Positions 53,696 through 60,977 of a DNA stretch of 64,000 nucleotides are shown piece by piece. Numbering within the stretch: position 1 is the first letter of the stretch; each line of letters opens with the position of its first letter. The notes beneath the pieces are model-generated. The model did not search any database and had not been told where the DNA came from. It saw nothing but the letters and a program-made list of their open reading frames with translations. Source of the stretch: a gamma proteobacterium HdN1 (lineage in GTDB: Bacteria > Pseudomonadota > Gammaproteobacteria > Pseudomonadales > Ketobacteraceae); the NCBI GenBank assembly GCA_000198515.1, contig FP929140.1, positions 3,632,527 through 3,696,526 of the forward strand, in the 5' to 3' direction. Made by a program: the position numbers and the translations under genes.

Positions 53696-53742
53696 TTTTC
53701 ACCTCGTTCGTTGTAAAGTAGGGGGTGAAAACTAGTCTGACA

Positions 53743-54024
53743 CGGGGGGATGAGGTGAGTTCTATTATTACAAAAGACGTATGTGGGTCTTTTGCTTTTG
53801 ATTCGTTCCTAATTTGCCCATGCATGTTGTGGATGATTATGCCAGATTGGGGATACGATCAAAATTACTTGAAAGTGCGGATGGAAAAGTGGTACTCCAA
53901 GCCCTGCTGGGTACATTTTCTTAATCCATTGAGAATTTTTGGCTATCCAATCGCTTTGTTTCTGTCGTGGTCAGTTCGGCTCAAGCTCAAAAAGGCTTTT
54001 TATCAATGTATTAAAGGCACTTAA
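53743..54024 (+). CDS. Cassette C32: hypothetical protein, probably 5'-truncated by IS3
   Basis: An open frame ends at 54024 and codes for GYDQNYLKVRMEKWYSKPCW, then a membrane-like helix (FGYPIALFLSWSVRL) and a basic end. The first credible ATG is at 53824. Upstream the frame is open to the IS end, so the original N-terminus may have been lost with the deletion that joined it to the IS. Function unknown. Confidence 0.5.
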   Translation, partial: RGDEVSSIITKDVCGSFAFDSFLICPCMLWMIMPDWGYDQNYLKVRMEKWYSKPCWVHFLNPLRIFGYPIALFLSWSVRLKLKKAFYQCIKGT

Positions 54025-54129
54025 CAAGGCCATCAAATTGACGGCTTTTCCGTTGCTTGTTTTGTGGCTTAACGCTACGCTACCACAAAACAATCAACTC
54101 CAAAGCCGCAATTTATGGCGGCGTTATGC
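54019..54129 (+). repeat. attC of C32
   Basis: 1L ACTTAAC and 1R GTTATGC, 111 bp, with arms TTGTTTTGTGG/CCACAAAACAA. Confidence 0.88.
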
Positions 54130-54149
54130 TCTTATGAATAGGAAGCCTT

Positions 54150-54842
54150 ATGCGTGTTTGGGATTTATCTCCCGGTTATTTAAATCGAGGTAGTCTTTTA
54201 GGAGAGCATCGTGAGCTACATGGCCTGCGATCAATACTCTTGAACAATAAAAAGGGATATTCCAAGCATCCTGAAACTGTTCGTTGGGTGAACTGTTTGT
54301 CCGGGCTTGATCGTCGTCACGATCAACTAGTAGCAGAGATGCGGATAAGGGGCTATGTTGACCGGACTCCAGTAGAACAGCATAAAGAAGTCCAATGGCC
54401 TGAGTGCTTTGTAACCGAACCTTTCGAGCAAATATCCTTACTTAAGAGTAAGTATATAAATAAACCAAGTGGCCGAATTCCTTTGCCGAAATCTGTTCAG
54501 GAACTTTGGGCACAACACAAGTATTCTGTTATGGCGCGGGATTATAATGAGTACCGCTCTATTGGCAAGAGAGTTGCCGCAACCAAGTCATCTACGAGTT
54601 TATCTTCGCTGGCAAAAGATTTGGTTTTACTGATTCGCCAAGAGCCTCCGTACGGCCAAATGATCAATTCAATCGAACATATGTGGGGGTACGTATCATC
54701 TTACGCATCCCTAGAAGAGAGGCAGGCATCAAAACAAGGCGCGCTTGAGCTATACAACACCATCTCCACAATTGCCTTTCGTGTGGAAGAACAGTATTTA
54801 TTGCATTCAACAGCATTGAGCGAGCTACACGTTTATATTTAA
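54150..54842 (+). CDS. Cassette C33: pyrimidine-dimer DNA glycosylase with DUF1722 domain
   Basis: The 230-residue protein starts MRVWDLSPGYLNRGSLLGEH and continues with KKGYSKHPETVRWVNCLSGL and RHDQLVAEMRIRGYVDRTPV, the signature of the T4 endonuclease V-like family (PF03013). The C-terminal part (LWAQHKYSVMARDYNEYRSIGKRVA) is a DUF1722/YbgA-type helical domain. The first domain is expected to excise UV-induced dimers. It is complete and starts 26 bp into the cassette. Confidence 0.85.
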   Translation: MRVWDLSPGYLNRGSLLGEHRELHGLRSILLNNKKGYSKHPETVRWVNCLSGLDRRHDQLVAEMRIRGYVDRTPVEQHKEVQWPECFVTEPFEQISLLKSKYINKPSGRIPLPKSVQELWAQHKYSVMARDYNEYRSIGKRVAATKSSTSLSSLAKDLVLLIRQEPPYGQMINSIEHMWGYVSSYASLEERQASKQGALELYNTISTIAFRVEEQYLLHSTALSELHVYI

Positions 54843-54911
54843 GCATAACAAGTGGCTGCTGTGGATTGCCTTCCGCTTCGCTCTAGGCAACCACAGAGCC
54901 AGGCGTTATGG
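54843..54911 (+). repeat. attC of C33
   Basis: 1L GCATAAC and 1R GTTATGG, 69 bp, arms GGCTGCTGTGG/CCACAGAGCC. Confidence 0.88.
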
Positions 54912-54932
54912 CTCAAAAGCAAGGAGTAAAAA

Positions 54933-55238
54933 TTGAACAAAGCAGTAACTTGCAGTTCTCTTGAGGAAGTTCGCTCGAACATCGACGTAATTGATCACAA
55001 GATCGTAGCTTTAATCGCTGAGCGCGGTGGCTTCGTCATGCAGGCAGCGCGTTTCAAGAAATCCACCGATGACGTTAAGGCGCCGCAGAGAGTTGAGCAG
55101 GTAATCTCTAAAGTTCGAACGCTTGCTCATGAACTGGATGCTAATCCCGATGTGGTTGAGGCTGTTTATCGTGCAATGATTTCTGCTTTTATAAATGCTG
55201 AGCTTGTCGAGCATGCTTCACTTACAAGCAATACTTGA
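54933..55238 (+). CDS. Cassette C34: chorismate mutase-like (AroQ/PchB-type) protein
   Basis: The 101-residue all-helical protein matches monofunctional AroQ/PchB enzymes: VRSNIDVIDHKIVALIAER, QAARFKKS, APQRVEQVISKVR and VEAVYRAMISAFINAE. Such enzymes convert chorismate to prephenate or act as isochorismate-pyruvate lyases; which one cannot be told. It starts at a TTG (54933) with AAGGAG upstream. Confidence 0.85.
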   Translation: MNKAVTCSSLEEVRSNIDVIDHKIVALIAERGGFVMQAARFKKSTDDVKAPQRVEQVISKVRTLAHELDANPDVVEAVYRAMISAFINAELVEHASLTSNT

Positions 55239-55241
55239 AAG

Positions 55242-55318
55242 CCATAACAAGCGCCAGCACATCGCGCCTGCGGCGCTGACTCGTAACAAGTTGCTCGCCC
55301 GTGTGGCGGGCGTTAGAA
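55242..55318 (+). repeat. attC of C34
   Basis: 1L CCATAAC and 1R GTTAGAA, 77 bp, arms AAGCGCCAGC.../GCTCGCCCG...GGCGGGCG. Confidence 0.85.
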
Positions 55319-55334
55319 AGGGCATCGGATTCCA

Positions 55335-55658
55335 GTGAAAAAATTACACCTCGCCATATCAACCGACAAGATCAATGAATCTATTCAGGACTATTCTGTC
55401 CGCCTTGGTTGCGCACCTTGTTCTTATATCCCGAATGAATATGCATTATGGAGAACTGAACACCTGAATCTCTCTATACGCCAAGATTCCACGTGTAAAC
55501 CTGGTGAACTACGTCACTTGGGTTGGGAAGACCCATCGGTCCAAGAATTTGCTAAAGATACTGATATAAATGGCATTATCTGGGAAAGATTTACTGCTGA
55601 GCAGCAGGCTGAAGAGATTAATGAGTTATGGCCACAAGCCAACTATCATCCAAAGTAG
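55335..55658 (+). CDS. Cassette C35: VOC/glyoxalase-like protein
   Basis: The 107-residue protein, from a GTG at 55335, begins KKLHLAISTDKINESIQDYSVRLG, followed by YALWRTEHLNLSIRQDSTCKPGELRHLGWED and INGIIWERFTAEQQAEEINELW. This is the first-half layout of VOC-fold proteins that bind metals or small molecules. No resistance function can be named. Confidence 0.68.
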   Translation: MKKLHLAISTDKINESIQDYSVRLGCAPCSYIPNEYALWRTEHLNLSIRQDSTCKPGELRHLGWEDPSVQEFAKDTDINGIIWERFTAEQQAEEINELWPQANYHPK

Positions 55659-55662
55659 TCCT

Positions 55663-55740
55663 TTCTAACAAGACGCTTAATTCGCAGGCTTCGCCTGCTG
55701 GGACGCCGCTGACGCGGCGCCCATTGGCTTGTCGTTGGAC
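55663..55740 (+). repeat. attC of C35
   Basis: 1L TTCTAAC and 1R GTTGGAC, 78 bp; arms GCAGGCTTCGCCTGC and GACGCCGC/GCGGCGCC, similar to C1 and C12. Confidence 0.86.
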
Positions 55741-55770
55741 GTCAGAACGTGTCCGAAAAGGATCTCCCCT

Positions 55771-56622
55771 ATGAGCAATATCACTCGCTTTTATTCAGTC
55801 GGCACGCTTCTTCTTTTGCTTGCGGCGGGAGTAGCCGCTCAAGAAGCCGTATCGCTCTCAAGGCAAGATCAGAAGATGGTGCCCGTTACCGCGTACTTGT
55901 ACAAGGGTGCAGCCTGTCGTGGTGTTGCCGTAATCTCACCTGGTGCCGGTGGCTCCGAAAAGGGATACCGGTACCTCGGCGAAGCCATGTCCTCCCTCGG
56001 ATACTTTGCCGTTGTTGTAGGTCATCAGGAAAGCGGCCGCCGCGCTTTGCGCGAACACATGCGCGGTAATGGCCTACGCGAGGGACTGTCGAAATTGATA
56101 ACGGATTCAAACGCCTATCGCGGAAGATTTATGGACATTGCCGCTGCAAAACAATGGGCAGCAACCAAGTGCCACGCAACCGAATCAATATTGATTGGCC
56201 ACTCCATGGGTGCAGCAACCACCATGATGGAGGCGGGCGCTCGGAACTCACTTGGCATGAAGGGCACAGATGCATTTGACGCTTACATTGTCTTGTCGCC
56301 CCAAGGGACTGGATCAATATTCCCTCAGAATGCTTGGACAGACATCAAGCATCCTGTGCTGTCACTCACGGGGACTCGTGACGATGAACTTGGTGGTGCC
56401 TCTTGGGAGACGCGTACCGAGCCGTATATGAACATGCCTGCCGGTTGTAAGTGGCTGGGTGTCATTGACGGGGCGACGCACATGAACTTTGCCGGGAACG
56501 GCATGTCGCGTCGAACCGAGGCGCTGACTACGCAGATCATTGGCTCCTTTCTCGATGGCGTCCATCGAGGTGATTGCAAGGCTCCAAGGAAGCACCATGG
56601 CATTGATGTTCAGTCGAAGTAA
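55771..56622 (+). CDS. Cassette C36: secreted alpha/beta hydrolase
   Basis: The 283-residue protein has a signal peptide (FYSVGTLLLLLAAGVAAQ) and an alpha/beta-hydrolase domain: VISPGAGGSEKGYRYLGEAMSSLGY (oxyanion), the nucleophile elbow IGHSMGAATTMM, an Asp in TGTRDDELGG and a His in DGATHMNFAG. It resembles dienelactone hydrolase/PAF-acetylhydrolase-like enzymes. Its GC-rich codons fit the chromosome better than most other cassettes. Confidence 0.85.
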   Translation: MSNITRFYSVGTLLLLLAAGVAAQEAVSLSRQDQKMVPVTAYLYKGAACRGVAVISPGAGGSEKGYRYLGEAMSSLGYFAVVVGHQESGRRALREHMRGNGLREGLSKLITDSNAYRGRFMDIAAAKQWAATKCHATESILIGHSMGAATTMMEAGARNSLGMKGTDAFDAYIVLSPQGTGSIFPQNAWTDIKHPVLSLTGTRDDELGGASWETRTEPYMNMPAGCKWLGVIDGATHMNFAGNGMSRRTEALTTQIIGSFLDGVHRGDCKAPRKHHGIDVQSK

Positions 56623-56631
56623 CAATCTGAC

Positions 56632-56686
56632 GCCCAACAAGCGGTTCCAGCGGACGGCGCTGCGCGGCGCCGCTGAACCTAAACGT
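56632..56686 (+). repeat. attC of C36, split by intron copy 5
   Basis: 1L GCCCAAC at 56632; arms GCGGTTCCAGCGG/CCGCTGAACC. The 1R core is cut after AAACGT and resumes TAGGAG at 58531. Confidence 0.83.
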
Positions 56687-58530
56687 GTGTGCCAGGCATG
56701 GCAGTTAACTCGTCGGGTGAAAGTCCCGATACCAGGTATTCGCAGAGCCGAAGGTTAGCCAAAGGGCAAGGGCGTCATCGCGAGGTGAGGTCTAAAGGAA
56801 GCCCACGGCAAAATCGCGGGGCGATGAACAAAAACCGGATATGAGGTGTGACATGAGCGGGGCGTATGGGCACGTGACCATCAAGCCCTCCATCTGCAAT
56901 TGGCTTGTGTTTTATAAATCCGGCGCCTACGCGAGGAACGTTAACTGTCTTACCCTGGGAGATCTGCTTTGTGTTAACGGACTAACTGAGGGTGAAGAGA
57001 TTCACTTGATCGCAAAGTAGAAGTCAGCAGAGAGAATAGTACCGGTGATTACTCGGTTAGTTGAAAAAAAATAGCCGTGCATGTCTAAGGGAAGGCTCGA
57101 ACGATGGTGAGGCGATGTGGGAAGGCGGGGTTTAGGTAAGGCATCCGAAATTGAAAAGGGATGAAACACAAACCGGAAAATTCATGACATCAGACCTCAA
57201 TTTATCTTTATCACTCTTGGAGCGCGCCCTAGAAAAGGAAAATCTTCAGCGCGCGTTCAACCAAGTGGTACGCAACAAAGGCGCTCCCGGAATAGACGGC
57301 ATGCCCGTCGAAGATCTGGAAAGCCACTTGCGGCATCACTGGCCAACGCTCCGACAATCATTACTCGATGGAACCTACCAACCCAAACCGGTAAAACGGG
57401 TTGAAATACCCAAAGGCGACGGCACTAAGCGCGCACTTGGAATTCCGACCGTGATCGACCGGTTTGTGCAGCAAATCATAGCGCAAGCACTTTCAGCGTT
57501 ATGGGAGCCGCACTTCCACCCCAGCAGTTTTGGTTTTCGCCCAGCACGCTCGGCACAACAAGCGGTAAAATACGTGCAAACGTTACAACGCGAGAAGTAC
57601 GAGTGGGTCGTCGATCTCGATCTGAAATCCTTCTTCGATGAAGTGAATCACGATCGTTTAATCGCGCGACTGAAAACCAGAGTTGAAGACAAAGTCCTGT
57701 TGCGATTGATCAACAAATTCCTGCATGCGGGAATTAATGCAAACGGGATATTGTTACGAAGTGAGAAAGGGGTGCCGCAAGGAGGCCCGCTCTCACCGAT
57801 TCTGGCCAATATCGTACTGGACGAACTAGATTGGGAATTGGAACATAGAGGGCATAAATTCGCACGCTATGCTGATGACTGCAATATCATGGTCAAAAGC
57901 AAGGCGGCAGGCGAACGAGTAATGAAAAGTATCCGGCGCTTTCTTGAAACGACACTTCGGCTCAGGGTGAACGACCAGAAAAGCGCGGTGGATCGTCCGA
58001 CAAAACGAAATTTCCTTGGATTTACATTTAGCGCGCACTCGCAACGCATTAAAGTGAGCGATAAGTCATTATCCAGACTTCGGGATAAGGTGAGAGTGCT
58101 CACCCGACGGACGCGTGGGCACACATTTGAAACCATTATTGCAGAGCTGACCTTTTACCTGCTTGGTTGGAAAGCATACTTCGGCTTGGCTGAAGTATTG
58201 AGCCCGCTACGCGATGTGGATAAATGGATACGAAGGAAATTACGGTGCTATCTGTGGAAGCAATGGGGTCAAAGTGGATATCGTAAACTCAGACGCCATG
58301 GCGTCAGCGTGGAACTGGCGTGGAATACCTCTAAGTCGGCCCACGGCCCGTGGCGCTTGAGCAACAGCCCCGCATTGACGCAGGCACTACCGAGAAAGTA
58401 CTTTAAAGGCATTGGGCTGCCGGAATTGGCAGGGGGATAAAATAAATCAACCAACGAACCGCCGTGGTACGTGATCCGTATGCCCGGTGGTGTGGGAGGG
58501 GTGCGCTGCGAGGCGCCCCTCTATCCAGAT
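56687..58530 (+). mobile_element. Class C (attC-type) group II intron, copy 5
   Basis: 1844 bp. An extra A (about 57068) and a missing G in domain VI (about 58502) cancel in length. The 3' end reads CCAGAT instead of CCCGAT. The domain VI damage could lower splicing of this copy. Confidence 0.92.
57184..58440 (+). CDS. Group II intron reverse transcriptase/maturase, copy 5
   Basis: Intact 418-residue RT/maturase, the same protein as copies 1, 2 and 4. Confidence 0.93.
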   Translation: MTSDLNLSLSLLERALEKENLQRAFNQVVRNKGAPGIDGMPVEDLESHLRHHWPTLRQSLLDGTYQPKPVKRVEIPKGDGTKRALGIPTVIDRFVQQIIAQALSALWEPHFHPSSFGFRPARSAQQAVKYVQTLQREKYEWVVDLDLKSFFDEVNHDRLIARLKTRVEDKVLLRLINKFLHAGINANGILLRSEKGVPQGGPLSPILANIVLDELDWELEHRGHKFARYADDCNIMVKSKAAGERVMKSIRRFLETTLRLRVNDQKSAVDRPTKRNFLGFTFSAHSQRIKVSDKSLSRLRDKVRVLTRRTRGHTFETIIAELTFYLLGWKAYFGLAEVLSPLRDVDKWIRRKLRCYLWKQWGQSGYRKLRRHGVSVELAWNTSKSAHGPWRLSNSPALTQALPRKYFKGIGLPELAGG

Positions 58531-58541
58531 TAGGAGGTCGC

Positions 58542-58655
58542 ATGAAGTACGCGGATGGCACTGACATACAACTCGGAGATGTCTCCAGATTGACGTCAAG
58601 TACCGTGGTCGCCCTGTGTGTCAACCTAAGCCTGCACCACCAAAATTTGAGATAA
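58542..58655 (+). pseudogene. Cassette C37: truncated hypothetical protein at the distal end of the array
   Basis: After AGGAGG, an ATG at 58542 starts MKYADGTDIQLGDVSRLTSS. This resembles the N-terminus of small cassette proteins beginning MxYADGTxxxxGD. The frame ends after 37 codons in unrelated sequence (VVALCVNLSLHHQNLR), and no attC follows, so the last cassette was probably cut and fused to the chromosome. Confidence 0.55.
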
Positions 58656-58668
58656 TCTATATCTCGGG

Positions 58669-58691
58669 GCGCTTAGGAATTACCTAAGCGC
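58669..58691. terminator. Perfect 9-bp hairpin at the integron/chromosome border
   Basis: GCGCTTAGG and CCTAAGCGC flank a 5-nt loop, 8 bp past the stop of the minus-strand ankyrin gene. No T-run follows on the minus strand, so factor-dependent or weak termination is most that can be claimed. Confidence 0.45.
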
Positions 58692-58698
58692 TTCAGAT

Positions 58699-59553
58699 TT
58701 ACCGCCCTTGCTGCTTGTCCCGCTCCCTCTCCTGATCCAGCAGTTTCTGGCCTCTGCTTCCCGGTTGAAGGCTGCCACTTTTTTCAAGTGCTTCCAGCTC
58801 GGCGCGAAATTTTGGATCCATTGGTTCTGGAATAATCGCAGCAGGGGGAGGAAGTGGAAATGGAACACCGCGGGCTTCCAACATCCGCAAGGCTTTTTCA
58901 CGCCAGCGGTAGTTTTCTGTGTCGGGCGCGACAGGGGTTAAGGAGAGAGAGCGGGCAAGATCGATAAGTCGGTAATTGTAGCCGCGCTCTAGCATCATCA
59001 CTACTTTGTCGAAGGCGTCCATATGCGCAGCGTAAATTGCCGCTGTCGAGTGAACATAACTTGCCCCGTTTATGTCTGCACCGTGTTTCAGAAGCAGGTC
59101 AAAGTTTTCCCAACGGGATTGTCGAACTGCAAACATCAGTGCATTTTTATCTTCCGCCCAAACATTTGGATTGCCGCCGTGCGTTAAAAGCAATTCAAGA
59201 ATTTCAGGATCATCCGCCCCAGACCAAAACCAGACCGCAGTATAACCATCGTCAAAGGGCTGATTAGGGTCGGCACCCAGCTCTAACAAAGCGCGAGCGC
59301 CCTGCTTATTGCGCGACATCAGAACAAACATAAGCGGCGTTACGCCATGGGAACCAGGTGAGTTAACGCTAACCCCCTCAGCAATGTAATTTTTTACTTC
59401 GCTGATATTTCCGTTTACCGCCGCACGAACCAGCGCAGCAACGCGTGGGTTTGTGAAATTATCTTCAATAGACATTGGTGCTGAATTCACTTGGTTACAC
59501 CCCATCATACTGGAAACTAGCAAAATACAGCCAATGATCGCTGCAACTTTCAT
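58699..59553 (-). CDS. Ankyrin-repeat lipoprotein
   Basis: The 284-residue protein has a lipoprotein signal (MKVAAIIGCILLVSSMMGC). About five ankyrin repeats follow (GVTPLMFVLMSRNKQGARALLELGADPN, GYTAVWFWSGADDPEILELLLTHGGNPN, NALMFAVRQSRWENFDLLLKHGADIN, and others), then a Pro/Glu-rich tail. It should sit in the periplasm attached to a membrane. I chose the ATG at 59553, with GGAG upstream. It is 39 bp downstream of a lipase gene and may act as its inhibitor. Confidence 0.88.
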   Translation of the reverse strand: MKVAAIIGCILLVSSMMGCNQVNSAPMSIEDNFTNPRVAALVRAAVNGNISEVKNYIAEGVSVNSPGSHGVTPLMFVLMSRNKQGARALLELGADPNQPFDDGYTAVWFWSGADDPEILELLLTHGGNPNVWAEDKNALMFAVRQSRWENFDLLLKHGADINGASYVHSTAAIYAAHMDAFDKVVMMLERGYNYRLIDLARSLSLTPVAPDTENYRWREKALRMLEARGVPFPLPPPAAIIPEPMDPKFRAELEALEKSGSLQPGSRGQKLLDQERERDKQQGR

Positions 59554-59575
59554 TATCGTGAAACTCCGTTTCAAT

Positions 59576-59626
59576 TTAGGCGCAGATGTAGCTTAGGCGC
59601 AGATGTAGCTTGAGCGCAGATGTAGT
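59576..59626 (-). repeat. Triple 17-bp repeat at the end of the lipase gene
   Basis: GGCGCAGATGTAGCTT-type units occur three times, covering the lipase stop and extending into the short gap. A tandem duplication of the gene end, as seen behind queF. Confidence 0.7.
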
Positions 59627-60798
59627 TTGTCGTAGGCGAGTGCACGTGCCACATAGGCCATGTCGTGTTTGCCTAGCGCATTTGGTTCGTCATCAGCGCC
59701 GAAATGATCCAGCACCAACTTCTCCCGTGAGCCGGCAGCCTTCGGAAGGCTGGTGTAACCAGAATCTTGCACCTCGGATAATACCTCCCCCTCAACCCAA
59801 TAGGCGCGGATTAGCTCATTGGCTTTGTTAAGGTTGATAGTGCCGTGTCGGTCAACGGTATTCTCATGCAGGCCTGCCGCGTTGAAGGTGCTGGTTTGGT
59901 TGCCCGTAACCAAGCCTTGAGCAGAGGCCAGCCCGCCACCTAATGAATGGCCAACAAAGCGTACCTGCCCTTGATGGATGCTGTTGATCTTCTTGGCAAC
60001 GTGGATTGCTTCTTCATACTGATCCATTTTAAGCCCCATTGCTTGGCCGATATTGGTCCGCCAGTCCTTGTATGCAGCAAGAATGCCTCGATCCATTTCT
60101 GTGCCCCGATTCACGATGATTGGTGCGCCACCGCGGGCGTTGTCTATATAGACTCTCGCAAAGTATCCGGAAGATGTGTTTAGTTCGGACGGCGATAAAC
60201 CATATTTGGCAAGTTCATCCTTTGATGTAATGGGCTTGATTGAGCTGGGAAGCAGCGTAGAGTCTGGCTCGTCAAGATAAACGTCTGCTGCCAAAAGAGC
60301 GCTGACGGCTAAATCGCGCTGTTGGATTAGCGCAGGGTAGGCTGGATGGGTTTCGCTGATGCACAACAGGCTACGATCGTAGGCTTCCACCTGATCACGG
60401 ATTGCGGCCATTGAAACGCCTTGTGCCGTGCCTGTGCCTTGTTGTTCTGGGTGAGCGGCAGACAGATTGGCGGTTCGCAGCGAGGCGTTGTTCGGTGGGT
60501 ACGAACTTTGCGCGCGGCATTCTTTGAGATCCCGCGCAAAATTACCCGCATCAATGGGCTGTGCGTTTTCGGCCAGCCACGCAGAAAGCTCCTGAAGTAC
60601 GAGCTCGGCCCGTTTGGGGTTGAGAGTGGAGAAATGGGCAAGATCCTGCGCAAGTTGCCGCGTATCCATCTGCCCAAATGCGTCCCGGTATTTACTGACG
60701 ACTGCCCCCATGTCGGGGGGCGACGGCTCGTGATTGCAGCGTCTTGTGCTGCTACACGTTCCCCTGATCGTTGTTGTTTGAGCCATTGCTGTTGCCAT
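59593..60798 (-). CDS. Class 3 lipase-like protein, possible antibacterial effector
   Basis: The 401-residue protein lacks a signal peptide. Its C-terminal half has the class 3 lipase pattern: IIVNRGTEMDRG (oxyanion region, about 228-238), the elbow FVGHSLGGGLAS (Ser at about 285), and a late His in LGKHDMAYVARA (about 381). The N-terminal 180 residues are helical and unrecognised. The gene is followed by a periplasmic ankyrin lipoprotein, an arrangement reminiscent of type VI secretion lipase effectors with immunity proteins. No secretion genes are in view. Confidence 0.78.
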   Translation of the reverse strand: MATAMAQTTTIRGTCSSTRRCNHEPSPPDMGAVVSKYRDAFGQMDTRQLAQDLAHFSTLNPKRAELVLQELSAWLAENAQPIDAGNFARDLKECRAQSSYPPNNASLRTANLSAAHPEQQGTGTAQGVSMAAIRDQVEAYDRSLLCISETHPAYPALIQQRDLAVSALLAADVYLDEPDSTLLPSSIKPITSKDELAKYGLSPSELNTSSGYFARVYIDNARGGAPIIVNRGTEMDRGILAAYKDWRTNIGQAMGLKMDQYEEAIHVAKKINSIHQGQVRFVGHSLGGGLASAQGLVTGNQTSTFNAAGLHENTVDRHGTINLNKANELIRAYWVEGEVLSEVQDSGYTSLPKAAGSREKLVLDHFGADDEPNALGKHDMAYVARALAYDKLHLRSSYICA

Positions 60799-60977
60799 AG
60801 ATGTATTTCCGTCTGAATTGGAAATTCAATCTTACTGGGCAAAGTGGTTTGGCTATATTCGTACCTTTCCTAGATTAGGCGTAGTTTTCCTAGAGTTAAG
60901 GCAGTGTATTGGTTTGCGCATCCTTGCGCTTCGGAAGGCGTAACGGTGGTCGTCGCGGTAGAAGTGCTACGTTACCG

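Larger units (their letters stand above)
52111..53742 (-). mobile_element. IS3-family insertion sequence
   Basis: About 1630 bp with imperfect terminal repeats: GTCAAGCTGGTTTGCAC on the left matches GTCAGACTAGTTTTCAC, read inward from the right end (TGTCAGACT...), in 13 of 17 positions. It contains orfA and orfB linked by a frameshift site. No target duplication is visible and the flanks belong to different cassettes, so an adjacent deletion has occurred. Ends are approximate. Confidence 0.85.
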
